DNA of 64,000 nucleotides from Polynucleobacter sp. AP-Kaivos-20-H2 (GTDB taxonomy: Bacteria; Pseudomonadota; Gammaproteobacteria; Burkholderiales; Burkholderiaceae). The translations under genes were made by a program, and so were the position numbers. Shown in pieces: positions 38,239 through 46,652 of the stretch. Numbering within the stretch: the first letter of the stretch is position 1; each line of letters opens with the position of its first letter. The notes below the pieces were generated by a model. The model ran no database searches and was not told the origin of the DNA. It worked only from the letters and a program-made list of their open reading frames with translations. The stretch lies in the NCBI RefSeq assembly GCF_018882215.1, contig NZ_JACVOX010000001.1, positions 124,001-188,000 of the forward strand, given 5' to 3'.

Positions 38239-39051
38239 ATGATTCGTTTACCAAGCTTTTTTAAGCGAAAAACCCAGTTTGATGACCTTGAAATAGGTTC
38301 AAGGGGTAGTCGCACCGCCAAACGAGCAGCCCCACGCAGTTTTCAGCGCGCAGCAGAAGCTGAAGAACTTGCCCTCACAGAAGATCCAGAACAACAAAGA
38401 GCGCGCCATCGCCTGATTGGTTCCGCTGTCCTCGTATTAATTGCTGTTATTGGCTTGCCTCGTATTTTGGATAACAAACCAAAGGCGTCATATAACGACA
38501 TCGCAGTAAACATTGTTACCAGCTTACCTATTCCTGGTACGGAGCCTAAGGCTGAAGAAAAACCTAAAGCCGAATTTCCTGTTGAGCCCGCTAAAGAAGC
38601 TCCTAAGGTTGCCGCTGCACCTGCGCCAGAAGTAAAGCCAGAAGCAAAAGTAGAAACTAAGGCAGACACTAAACCAGCAGCGCCTGCAGCAAACAAATCT
38701 GGCACGTTAGGTTTGGCGGCGGGTGAAGAAGTAGTTGCTGCTAGCACCCCTAAGGCAGACGCTAAGCCTAAGGCAGAGGATGCTCCAAAATCTGCCGCCT
38801 CAAATGATTCCGGTAAATATTTTATTCAAATAGGGGCCTTTGCATCGGAAGAACGCGCTAAGGGTTGGATTGCTAAACTCAAAGATCAAAAGATTCCAAA
38901 CTACGTCCTAAATAAGACGGGTAGTGATGGCATAAAGCTGTATTTATTGCGCGCAGGGCCTTACACCGACAAAGATGCTGCAGAAGCGGCGGAAAAGAAA
39001 ATTAAGGCGATGGGTCTTACACCAAGACTCGTCGAATCCGGTAAGCAGTAA
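38239..39051 (+). CDS. SPOR-domain inner-membrane protein (DedD-like)
   Basis: A 270-residue single-pass membrane protein. A short cytoplasmic part is followed by one helix (about 58-75). A long periplasmic Lys/Pro/Ala/Glu-rich spacer (about 100-188) comes next, then a C-terminal SPOR domain (about 192-267, starting GKYFIQIGAFAS). SPOR domains bind denuded glycan strands at the division site. The order folC-SPOR-cvpA-purF matches E. coli folC-dedD-cvpA-purF. The stop overlaps the cvpA start by one base. Confidence 0.9.
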   Translation: MIRLPSFFKRKTQFDDLEIGSRGSRTAKRAAPRSFQRAAEAEELALTEDPEQQRARHRLIGSAVLVLIAVIGLPRILDNKPKASYNDIAVNIVTSLPIPGTEPKAEEKPKAEFPVEPAKEAPKVAAAPAPEVKPEAKVETKADTKPAAPAANKSGTLGLAAGEEVVAASTPKADAKPKAEDAPKSAASNDSGKYFIQIGAFASEERAKGWIAKLKDQKIPNYVLNKTGSDGIKLYLLRAGPYTDKDAAEAAEKKIKAMGLTPRLVESGKQ

Positions 39052-39617
39052 TGGAATATTTATCCACCCTCAAGCTAACATCGGTGGATTACTTCACCCT
39101 AGTTGTACTCTTGGTTTCTGCCCTGGTAGGTATCTCACGCGGCTTGTTTAAAGAGGTGCTTGCTTTAGCTTCTTGGGTTGCAGCTTCTTGGGTTGCTTAT
39201 CACTACAGCAGTTACCTCTCCACCGAATGGCTGTCTACATTTCATCTGGATGAGTTGCTGAGTCTTGGTGTGAGCTTCCTCATCCTCTTTGTCCTTACGC
39301 TGATTGTTTGTGGATTGTTTGGCGGGGTAGTGCAAAAAATTATTTTGTCGGTTGGTCTGAGTTTGACTGACCGTTTTTTGGGTTTGATGTTTGGTTTGAT
39401 TCGTGGCGGGTTAATCGTAGTGGTTCTCGCCACCTTAGCTGCACTCACCCCCATTCCACAAAGTATTGCCTGGAAGAATGCCGTTACCAGACCAGCAATT
39501 GATACGGCAACCGGTTTAATTAAAGGTTGGCTTCCTGCCGACTGGGCAAAGCAATTGGGTGATGCTATGCCTAAAGTTGCCCCTACCATTACTCCTAAAA
39601 TAACAATAGGAATCTAG
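39051..39617 (+). CDS. cvpA: CvpA family membrane protein
   Basis: A 188-residue inner-membrane protein with four hydrophobic helices (about 15-32, 38-52, 66-90 and 104-127). SALVGISRGLFKEVLALASW matches the CvpA signature; DRFLGLMFGLIRGGL is also conserved. It is required for colicin V production in E. coli and linked to envelope stress, with an unclear biochemical role. Start is coupled to the preceding gene by TAATG, and purF follows after 4 bases. Confidence 0.93.
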   Translation: MEYLSTLKLTSVDYFTLVVLLVSALVGISRGLFKEVLALASWVAASWVAYHYSSYLSTEWLSTFHLDELLSLGVSFLILFVLTLIVCGLFGGVVQKIILSVGLSLTDRFLGLMFGLIRGGLIVVVLATLAALTPIPQSIAWKNAVTRPAIDTATGLIKGWLPADWAKQLGDAMPKVAPTITPKITIGI

Positions 39618-39621
39618 AAAT

Positions 39622-41160
39622 ATGTGCGGCGTCGTCGGAACTGTTTCTCACTCACCAGTAAATCAACTTCTCTATGATGCCTTGTTGCTCTTGCAACATC
39701 GTGGTCAAGATGCGGCAGGCATTGCAACCATGAACGGTAATTCGTTCACTATGCATAAGGCGAATGGCTTAGTCAGAGACGTCTTTAGAACCCGCAATAT
39801 GCGTAGCCTAGTAGGTAGTGCTGGCATTGGCCAAGTGCGCTATCCAACAGCTGGCTCTGCTAGTAGCGAAGAAGAGGCACAGCCATTTTATGTTAGCGCA
39901 CCATACGGCATTATCTTGGCGCATAACGGCAATCTCACCAATGCACCAAGTCTGCATGTGGAGATGGCTTATCGTGACCGTCGTCACATCAACACCAGCT
40001 CAGATACGGAAGTATTGCTCAACGTCTTGGCTGATGAATTGCAAAAAGAAACCAACAGCGCCGCTCTCGATGAGGGTGCGATGTTTAATGCGGTTACTGG
40101 AGTAACTAATCGCGTTAAAGGTTCGTATGCAGTAGTTTCTTTGATTGCAGGCTATGGCTTATTAGCCTTCCGCGATCAATACGGTATCCGCCCTTTATGT
40201 ATTGGGCGTATCGATACTCCTCAAGGGCCCGAGTGGATGATTGCATCTGAGTCTGTAGCGCTTGAGGGCTTAGGCTTTACATTTGTTCGTGACGTCAATC
40301 CGGGCGAAGCAATTTACATTGACTTGGATGGCAACTTCTATTCGCGTCAATGTGTACCAAACGCAGTGTTAACACCTTGTATTTTTGAATACGTCTACAT
40401 GGCTCGTCCAGACTCCACCATTGATGGGGTGACTGTCTACAACGTACGTATGCGTATGGGCGATTACTTAGCTGAAAAGATTCGTAAAGAAACCAATGTA
40501 GATGAGATTGATGTAGTGATGCCAATTCCGGACTCAAGTCGTCCAGCAGCAATGCAGGTAGCTAAGAACTTAGGCGTTGATTACCGTGAAGGCTTCTTTA
40601 AGAATCGTTATATCGGCCGTACTTTTATCATGCCAGGCCAAGCCGTTCGCAAGAAGTCTGTGCGTCAAAAATTGAATGCCATGCGCATTGAGTTTAAAGA
40701 TAAGACCGTATTAATTGTGGACGACTCCATTGTTCGCGGGACAACATCCTTTGAGATTGTGCAGATGGCTCGTGAATCTGGTGCCAAGAAAGTGATCTTT
40801 GCATCGGCTGCGCCACCAGTACGCTTTCCAAATGTCTACGGTATTGATATGCCCACTCGCAGCGAATTGGTGGCCTATGGCCGTACTGATGAAGAAATCA
40901 ACAAGATGATTGGCGCAGATCAACTGATCTATCAAAGTGTTGAAGATATGAAGCAGGCTGTGAGAGATATCAATCCCAATATCAAGCAGTTTGAAGCCTC
41001 TTGTTTTGATGGCTTTTACGTCACAGGCGACATCACTGAATCCTATCTTGATGCATTAGAGGCTGCCAGAAATACTTCCGACGCTAAGGCAGATCGCCAA
41101 AAGGATTCGAGCGACTTCGCCCGTTCACAGCTCCACCTGCATTTGGCCACCGAAGACTAA
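39622..41160 (+). CDS. purF: Amidophosphoribosyltransferase
   Basis: A 512-residue enzyme making 5-phosphoribosylamine, the first step of purine synthesis. Cys2 (MCGVVG) becomes the N-terminal glutaminase nucleophile after Met removal. LLQHRGQDAAG and AHNGNLTN belong to the glutaminase domain. VLIVDDSIVRGTTS is the PRPP-binding loop of the C-terminal phosphoribosyltransferase domain. An 11-bp hairpin follows the stop. Confidence 0.98.
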   Translation: MCGVVGTVSHSPVNQLLYDALLLLQHRGQDAAGIATMNGNSFTMHKANGLVRDVFRTRNMRSLVGSAGIGQVRYPTAGSASSEEEAQPFYVSAPYGIILAHNGNLTNAPSLHVEMAYRDRRHINTSSDTEVLLNVLADELQKETNSAALDEGAMFNAVTGVTNRVKGSYAVVSLIAGYGLLAFRDQYGIRPLCIGRIDTPQGPEWMIASESVALEGLGFTFVRDVNPGEAIYIDLDGNFYSRQCVPNAVLTPCIFEYVYMARPDSTIDGVTVYNVRMRMGDYLAEKIRKETNVDEIDVVMPIPDSSRPAAMQVAKNLGVDYREGFFKNRYIGRTFIMPGQAVRKKSVRQKLNAMRIEFKDKTVLIVDDSIVRGTTSFEIVQMARESGAKKVIFASAAPPVRFPNVYGIDMPTRSELVAYGRTDEEINKMIGADQLIYQSVEDMKQAVRDINPNIKQFEASCFDGFYVTGDITESYLDALEAARNTSDAKADRQKDSSDFARSQLHLHLATED

Positions 41161-41170
41161 AAAGCGACAG

Positions 41171-41196
41171 GAATTTGCCTCACTCGAGGCAAATTC
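41171..41196 (+). other. Strong hairpin between purF and metZ
   Basis: GAATTTGCCTC-ACTC-GAGGCAAATTC is a perfect 11-bp stem with a 4-base loop, 10 bases after the purF stop and 24 bases before metZ. It is not followed by a U run (GTAATTCGG), so it is not a standard intrinsic terminator. It could be a processing or stability element, or a weak terminator. Confidence 0.75.
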
Positions 41197-41220
41197 GTAA
41201 TTCGGTGTCAAAATAGCAGT

Positions 41221-42429
41221 ATGAAGAGCAAAACTATCCGTAAAAAACCCGATTTTTCTAAGCTAGCGCTCGAGACCTTGGCGGTTCGCGCCGGTACTCG
41301 TCGCACCGCTGAATACCAAGAACATTCAGAAGCCATGTTTCTGACTTCTAGCTTCTGTTTTGATAGTGCAGAGTTAGCAGCTGATGGTTTTGCGCATGCT
41401 GACCAAGGCTTTATCTATTCTCGCTTTACTAATCCAACCGTAAGCATGTTCCAAGATCGCCTGGCTGCTTTAGAGGGTGGTGAGGCTTGTATTGCTACCG
41501 CTTCCGGAATGTCAGCCATTCTGACAATGGCGATGGCGCATCTGCAAGCAGGTGACCACGTGGTTTGCTCACGCTCGGTATTTGGCGCAACGATTCAGTT
41601 GTTCACCAATATCTTGGGTCGCTTTGGCATCACAACAACATATGCTGATTTGGCGGATACTAAGTCATGGCAGGCAGCTGTCCAGCCAAACACTAAACTT
41701 TTTTATCTAGAGACGCCTTCCAATCCTTTAACTGAGATTGCTGATATCAGGGCGATATCAAAGATTGCTAAAAAAGCAGGCGCCTTATTCGCAGTGGATA
41801 ACTGCTTCTGTACGCCTGCTTTGCAAAAACCATTGGCGCTTGGTGCTGATGTTGTGATTCATTCGGCCACTAAGTACTTAGATGGACAAGGCCGAGTAGT
41901 GGGTGGAGCAATTGTCGGCAGCAAAGATTTCATCATGGGTAAAGTCTTCCCATACGTGCGTACCGCAGGCCCAACCCTATCCGCGTTTAATGCCTGGGTC
42001 TTCCTCAAGGGTCTGGAGACTTTAGAGCTTCGCATGAAGCAGCAGAGTCAGAATGCGCTTGCCTTGGCTCAATGGCTTGAGAAGCAATCTGGAGTAGAGC
42101 GCGTTTACCATCCCGGCCTGAAATCGCATCCTCAACATGCGTTGGCAATGCGCCAGCAAAAAGAGGGTGGGGCGATTGTGTCTTTCACATTGAAGGGTGG
42201 CAAGAAGGCTGCGTTCAAACTTATCAACCAAACTAAGCTTTGCTCGATTACTGCAAACTTGGGTGATACCCGCACGACTATTACTCACCCAGCCACAACA
42301 ACGCATTGCCGTGTAACGCCTGAGGCTCGTAAAGCCGCCGGTATTTCGGATGGCTTGGTGCGCATTGCGGTTGGCCTTGAAAACATTAACGACTTAAAGA
42401 ATGATCTTGTTGGTGGACTCAAAAAATAA
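41221..42429 (+). CDS. metZ: O-succinylhomoserine sulfhydrylase
   Basis: A 402-residue PLP enzyme of the Cys/Met metabolism family that makes homocysteine directly from O-succinylhomoserine and sulfide. HSATKYLDGQGRVVGGA carries the PLP Lys; the DGQGRVVGG sequence is typical of MetZ rather than MetB or MetC. SRFTNPTVSMFQ and YLETPSNPLTEIAD follow the family pattern. The use of free sulfide ties it to the sulfur-handling genes about 4 kb downstream. purF-metZ order is common in betaproteobacteria. Confidence 0.94.
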   Translation: MKSKTIRKKPDFSKLALETLAVRAGTRRTAEYQEHSEAMFLTSSFCFDSAELAADGFAHADQGFIYSRFTNPTVSMFQDRLAALEGGEACIATASGMSAILTMAMAHLQAGDHVVCSRSVFGATIQLFTNILGRFGITTTYADLADTKSWQAAVQPNTKLFYLETPSNPLTEIADIRAISKIAKKAGALFAVDNCFCTPALQKPLALGADVVIHSATKYLDGQGRVVGGAIVGSKDFIMGKVFPYVRTAGPTLSAFNAWVFLKGLETLELRMKQQSQNALALAQWLEKQSGVERVYHPGLKSHPQHALAMRQQKEGGAIVSFTLKGGKKAAFKLINQTKLCSITANLGDTRTTITHPATTTHCRVTPEARKAAGISDGLVRIAVGLENINDLKNDLVGGLKK

Positions 42430-42451
42430 TCAAGTTCATCAAGATAAGCCC

Positions 42452-43069
42452 ATGGGTTTCTCCGATGCCACGCAATTTTGGAATGAACGCTTCGATAAAG
42501 AAGAGTTCATTTTTGGCAAAGAGCCAAATGAATATCTGGTTGAAAAAACAAAGCAATACCTAAGGCCGCAAGATAAAGTACTGTGCATTGCCGATGGCGA
42601 AGGTCGCAATGGCGTCTGGCTTGCTAAACAAGGTATGCAAGTAGTTGGATTTGATGCATCGGATATCGCTCTAGCCAAGGCAAAGCAATTCGCGAAAGAC
42701 AATCAAGTCGAGGTTGATTATTCATTCTCTGATACTGATAGCTACGCTTGGCCCGAAAATACTTATGACGCAGTGATTGGAATCTTCATTCAATTTGCCG
42801 ATCCAGCAATGCGCGCTAGAATCTTTGAGCAAGCTTACAAGGCGACAAAATCAGGCGGCCTTTTTATCTTGCAGGGCTATACCCCAAAGCAACTAGATTA
42901 CAAAACTGGCGGCCCATCATTAATAGAGCATCTCTATACAGAAGAGTTAATTAGAGGTCTCGTCAAAGACTTTGAAATACTCGAGCTTGTAAGTTACGAG
43001 AAAGAGCTTTCTGAAGGCCCAAGACATACCGGTATGTCTGCTCTTCTAGGGCTTGTTGCTAAAAAGTAA
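42452..43069 (+). CDS. Class I SAM-dependent methyltransferase
   Basis: A 205-residue cytoplasmic methyltransferase. VLCIADGEGRNGVWLAKQG is the SAM-binding motif I (about 47-65), followed by VVGFDASDIAL and a later YDAVIGIFIQF. The N-terminal FWNERFDKEEFIFGKEPNEYL matches a family of small methyltransferases often annotated as tellurite-resistance or thiopurine-type; the substrate is unknown. The ATG at 42452 is chosen over an in-frame start inside metZ. It converges with modC, leaving 8 bases. Confidence 0.82.
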   Translation: MGFSDATQFWNERFDKEEFIFGKEPNEYLVEKTKQYLRPQDKVLCIADGEGRNGVWLAKQGMQVVGFDASDIALAKAKQFAKDNQVEVDYSFSDTDSYAWPENTYDAVIGIFIQFADPAMRARIFEQAYKATKSGGLFILQGYTPKQLDYKTGGPSLIEHLYTEELIRGLVKDFEILELVSYEKELSEGPRHTGMSALLGLVAKK

Positions 43070-43077
43070 TTAATTTC

Positions 43078-44184
43078 TTAGCTGGCAAAGCGACGTGGAT
43101 CATTAATCGGGCGCAAAGGCATGATGTGAATCTTGCCGCTATCCATTTCGAGATAAGCTTCTTTGCCTATATCCAAGGCAAGGCGCTTAACCTCTGCAGC
43201 AGAGGCCTCCCAAGTAATCGCATGATTGCCTTCAGTTGTGCGAAGTTGGATAACAGCAATCTGCCCTAATGCGCTAAGCTGTTCAACCTTAGCTTCAATC
43301 GATGTCGAGCTAGATGATGCATGAAGACTAATTCCGTCTGCTGGGATAACCCAAGCGACAGGCGTATTTGGCGGGATCTTGCCTTTGTCGATGACGTTAA
43401 AGATGCGCTGGCAACCGTGCCAACTGAGTTTTCCGGCAGAAAAGACGCCCTCAAACTTATTGCTTATCCCAACGAGTTCGGCGACCCTCGAATTTCTCGG
43501 TCTTTCAAACAGCACTTGCGGAGGTGCAGTCTGTAATCCCACGCCTTGGTCAATCACGGTGATGCGATCCGCCAATAAATCAGCCTCTCTTAAATCGTGA
43601 GTAACTAGCAGAATAGGAATATTCAAATCTTTGCGAAGTTCAGCGAGTGTCTTGTAAAGGCCTTGACGCGTAGGGGCATCAATCGCAGAGAAGGGTTCAT
43701 CAAGCAGTAATATTTTTGGAGATCGCGCTAATGCCCTGGCAAGTGCAACCCGTTGCTGTTGACCGCCTGAGAGTTGATTGGGCATGCGTTTGGCTAACTC
43801 ACCGATTCCCATGCGATCTAACCATTGCTGAGCCTGCGCCTTGCGCTCCGAGAGATCAACGGCTGAGTTGTAAAGAGGGATGCATACATTCTCTAACGCA
43901 GTGAGATGCGGAAACAGAGCGTACTGCTGAAATAAGAACCCACATGAGCGATTGGCAGGACTTAGTGAGGTGGTAATGCCATTCGCTTCATTTGCTTCAA
44001 ACCATAGCTTGCCATCACATTCAATTTTTCCGCTATCAGCATTATTTAGGCCAGCGATTGTGCGCAGGGCGGTTGTCTTACCGCTGCCAGAGGGGCCCAC
44101 TAAGGCATGCAATTCACCGGGGATGCATTCAATATTGAGCTGCAGGGGGTTTGGGTTGACTTGGGAGAGTTTTACTTTAAGCAT
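43078..44184 (-). CDS. modC: Molybdate ABC transporter ATP-binding protein
   Basis: A 368-residue ATPase of the molybdate importer. Walker A is GPSGSGKTT (30-38), the signature NQLSGGQQQRVALARAL, and Walker B ILLLDEPFSAID. The C-terminal part (about 245-365) is a molybdate-binding TOBE/Mop-type domain, which separates ModC from sulfate (CysA) ATPases. The start at 44184 overlaps the modB stop by one base (TAATG) and has GGAG six bases upstream; an earlier GTG in frame is less likely. Confidence 0.92.
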   Translation of the reverse strand: MLKVKLSQVNPNPLQLNIECIPGELHALVGPSGSGKTTALRTIAGLNNADSGKIECDGKLWFEANEANGITTSLSPANRSCGFLFQQYALFPHLTALENVCIPLYNSAVDLSERKAQAQQWLDRMGIGELAKRMPNQLSGGQQQRVALARALARSPKILLLDEPFSAIDAPTRQGLYKTLAELRKDLNIPILLVTHDLREADLLADRITVIDQGVGLQTAPPQVLFERPRNSRVAELVGISNKFEGVFSAGKLSWHGCQRIFNVIDKGKIPPNTPVAWVIPADGISLHASSSSTSIEAKVEQLSALGQIAVIQLRTTEGNHAITWEASAAEVKRLALDIGKEAYLEMDSGKIHIMPLRPINDPRRFAS

Positions 44185-44840
44185 TAGCGACTCCACCGAT
44201 TGGCATGCGATGGGCTACGACCAAAGAAGCCGTAGGAAAGCGCTATCGCTACAAGGGAGGTACAAAGTAATATCAATGACAGCGCGCCAGCACCAGAGGT
44301 ATCAAAGCTTTGCACTTTGTCATATATAGCAATGGAGACTGTTTTTGTTTCTCCTGGGATTGCGCCACCAACCATGAGGATGACGCCAAACTCTCCAAGG
44401 GTATGTGCAAAGGTAAGAACGGCTGCACTCGTAATACCGCGCCAAGCAAGGGGTAATTCAATCAAACGAAAGATCTGCCACTTGGATAGCCCGCTTACCT
44501 GAGCCGCCTCCCGAATCTCAGGGTTAATTGCTTCAAAGGCACGCTGTATTGGCTGAATGGCGAATGGCAAATTCACAATCAAGGATGCAATCAGGATTCC
44601 TGTGAAGGAAAACACCAGCGGGATTCCAAAAATCGTTTTTCCTCCAAGGCCTACGAGGAGGTAATAGCCCAAAACGGTAGGGGGAAGGACCAATGGTAAT
44701 GCTAGGGTCGCCTCTATCCAGGACCTGCCTTTGCCCATGCTTTGAAGCGAATGCGCCATCCAAACTCCAAAAGGGAGGATCAGGACCAGAGTCCAAATAG
44801 CTAGCTTTAGCGAGAGGATAAGTGCCTCTAGATCAAACAT
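44184..44840 (-). CDS. modB: Molybdate ABC transporter permease
   Basis: A 218-residue inner-membrane permease with about five helices. The EAA loop, REAAQVSGLSKWQIFRLIELPLA in part, contacts ModC. LALPLVLPPTVLGYYLL and TLGEFGVILMVGG are typical of ModB. It is cotranscribed with modC. The binding protein gene modA is not next to it and does not occur in the window. The gene is divergent from soxY, with 166 bases between the starts. Confidence 0.93.
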   Translation of the reverse strand: MFDLEALILSLKLAIWTLVLILPFGVWMAHSLQSMGKGRSWIEATLALPLVLPPTVLGYYLLVGLGGKTIFGIPLVFSFTGILIASLIVNLPFAIQPIQRAFEAINPEIREAAQVSGLSKWQIFRLIELPLAWRGITSAAVLTFAHTLGEFGVILMVGGAIPGETKTVSIAIYDKVQSFDTSGAGALSLILLCTSLVAIALSYGFFGRSPSHANRWSR

Positions 44841-44928
44841 CAGGTTAAGTCGCCTTCAGGTTAATAATTACCCTCATTTTCACCTATCTTGAGTTGAGTC
44901 AGGCTATTGGCGGCTTTGGTTAGGGACA

Positions 44929-44940
44929 GATTGGGCAATC
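44929..44940. promoter_or_regulatory. Palindrome in the modB-soxY divergent region
   Basis: GATTG-GG-CAATC is a perfect inverted repeat about 66 bases before soxY. The whole gap 44841-45006 should hold both promoters; no strong -35/-10 pair stands out. No sox regulator gene is present in the window. Confidence 0.3.
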
Positions 44941-45006
44941 CCCTTTAAAGTAGAGGTTTGTAACAATTTTTAATGACCCAGATCGAGGGTATTCGAAGGG
45001 ATGGAT

Positions 45007-45459
45007 ATGAATCAGCAGCGTCGCGACTTATTGAAATATTCGACGGTATTTGGACTTATGGCATCTGCAGGCTTAATTACCACTGCTCAGGCTGAAGAGT
45101 GGAATAAGGCGGCTTTTGAAGGAAAGAGCCTTGATGATGTATTTAAGGCTTTGGGAACAAGTACTCCAGATAAGTCAGGTGCAGTCGTTATCAACGCACC
45201 CGATATTGCAGAGAATGGTGCTGTAGTGCCAGTAGGAGTCACCACCAGCTTAAAGGCCAATCAGTTAGCAATTTTGGTTGAGAAAAATCCAAGCCCATTG
45301 GCTGCCCAATTTTTTATTCCAGCTGGCACAGAGCCGGTAGTCACTACTCGAATCAAAATGGCCCAAACTTCAAATGTATACGCATTGGTAAAGGCAGATG
45401 GAAAGTGGATGATGGCTGTTAAAGAAATCAAAGTGACTTTGGGTGGTTGTGGCGGCTAA
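45007..45459 (+). CDS. soxY: Thiosulfate oxidation carrier protein SoxY
   Basis: A 150-residue periplasmic subunit that carries sulfur intermediates on a C-terminal Cys. The protein ends in GGCGG, the swinging arm with Cys148 as the attachment site. The N-terminus NQQRRDLLK plus a hydrophobic stretch is a twin-arginine signal, so SoxYZ is exported folded. ATG 45007 is preferred over 45001 because AAGGG lies six bases before it. It starts soxYZAXB. Confidence 0.95.
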   Translation: MNQQRRDLLKYSTVFGLMASAGLITTAQAEEWNKAAFEGKSLDDVFKALGTSTPDKSGAVVINAPDIAENGAVVPVGVTTSLKANQLAILVEKNPSPLAAQFFIPAGTEPVVTTRIKMAQTSNVYALVKADGKWMMAVKEIKVTLGGCGG

Positions 45460-45518
45460 TACGTTATCTAACATACTTACAGAATCATTAATTAGAAATA
45501 AAAGATAAAGGAACTACG

Positions 45519-45827
45519 ATGGGTGATCCAATGCGCATTCGGGCAGCCGAATCAAACGGAATTGTGGATGTCAAAATTTTGATGAAGCATGACATGGAAT
45601 CCGGTCAACGCAAAGATGCTTCCGGCAAATTAATTCCAGCATGGTTTATTTCTACAGTATCGGTTAAGGCTCAGGGTAAAGAAGTCTTCTCCGCAGACTT
45701 TGGCTCAGCTATTTCTAAAGACCCGTTCTTGAACTTTAAGTACAAAGGCTCCAAGGGCGATAAATTGGTTGTGAGCTGGGTTGATACTAAAGGCGATAAA
45801 CGCAGTGATGAAGCCACAGTTTCTTAA
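45519..45827 (+). CDS. soxZ: Thiosulfate oxidation carrier complex protein SoxZ
   Basis: A 102-residue beta-sandwich partner of SoxY. VDVKILMKHDMESGQRKDASG is the recognisable N-terminal strand region. There is no signal peptide; SoxZ rides with SoxY through the Tat system. AAGGA precedes the start. soxA begins 7 bases after its stop. Confidence 0.95.
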   Translation: MGDPMRIRAAESNGIVDVKILMKHDMESGQRKDASGKLIPAWFISTVSVKAQGKEVFSADFGSAISKDPFLNFKYKGSKGDKLVVSWVDTKGDKRSDEATVS

Positions 45828-45834
45828 GCAGACC

Positions 45835-46647
45835 ATGAGAAAAAATCTAAGCCCTTTGTTTGGTCTGCTTCTAGTAGGCGGGGCAATATTTTTTGCCTCT
45901 ACTGGTTTTGCCCAATCAACTGCAGATGAAATCGCCAAATATCGCCAGATGATTGCCGATGGCAATCCTTCTGAGCTCTATGAGGATGCTGGGGCTGAAT
46001 TATGGAAGAAACCAGCAGGGCCTAAAAATGCCACACTTGAAAAGTGTAATTTAGGTCTTGGTCCTGGGGTTATCAAAGGTGCCGCAGCACAGTTGCCAAG
46101 ATATTTTTCCGATACCAATAAAGTGCAGGATTTGGAGTCTCGTTTAATCACTTGCATGTCTGCCCTGCAAGGTATTTCAGCTCAAGAGATTGTAGATGCG
46201 CCATTTCAAAAAGGCTTGAAGAAAGATATGGATGCTTTAGTTGCATATGTAGTTACTGCATCCAAAGATCAAAAAATCAAAGTCAGTACGCAGCATCCAA
46301 AAGAAAAAGAAGCTTACGAATTAGGTAAGCGTGCTTTTTATTATGAAGGTGGTCTAATGGACTTTTCCTGCGCAACTTGCCATGGGTCAAGCGGCAAGAG
46401 AATTCGCTTGCAAGATCTTCCCAATTTAACGACCCAAGCAGGAGCTGCTGCAGGCTGGGGTTCTTGGCCCGCCTACCGCGTTTCCAGCGGACAATTTTGG
46501 ACCATGGGCTTGCGCTTAAATGATTGCTATCGCCAGCAACGATTCCCTTTCCCAATATATGGCTCCGATCTATTAACGGCAGTGTCAATGTATATGGCAG
46601 TTAATGCGAATGGCGGCACGATGCAAACTCCAGGCTTGAAACGTTAA
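45835..46647 (+). CDS. soxA: Sulfur oxidation c-type cytochrome SoxA, mono-haem type
   Basis: A 270-residue subunit of SoxAX, which couples thiosulfate to SoxY. A Sec signal peptide ends near FAQ (residue 27). Only one haem motif is present, CATCH (179-183). The N-terminal domain has Cys71 and Cys107, which in mono-haem SoxA form a disulfide where di-haem proteins have another haem. Cys231 in LRLNDCYRQQR is the expected persulfide-bearing active-site ligand. ATG 45835 gives a clean signal peptide; earlier in-frame starts overlap soxZ. Confidence 0.93.
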   Translation: MRKNLSPLFGLLLVGGAIFFASTGFAQSTADEIAKYRQMIADGNPSELYEDAGAELWKKPAGPKNATLEKCNLGLGPGVIKGAAAQLPRYFSDTNKVQDLESRLITCMSALQGISAQEIVDAPFQKGLKKDMDALVAYVVTASKDQKIKVSTQHPKEKEAYELGKRAFYYEGGLMDFSCATCHGSSGKRIRLQDLPNLTTQAGAAAGWGSWPAYRVSSGQFWTMGLRLNDCYRQQRFPFPIYGSDLLTAVSMYMAVNANGGTMQTPGLKR

Positions 46648-46652
46648 GGCCA

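Noticed and set aside
41161-41220. SAM or related riboswitch before metZ
   Set aside because: The gap is only 60 bases with a single hairpin, too small for known methionine-pathway riboswitches.
43078-44840. Sulfate/thiosulfate ABC transporter (CysA/CysT-like) instead of molybdate importer
   Set aside because: The C-terminal Mop-type domain in the ATPase and the ModB-like permease favour molybdate.
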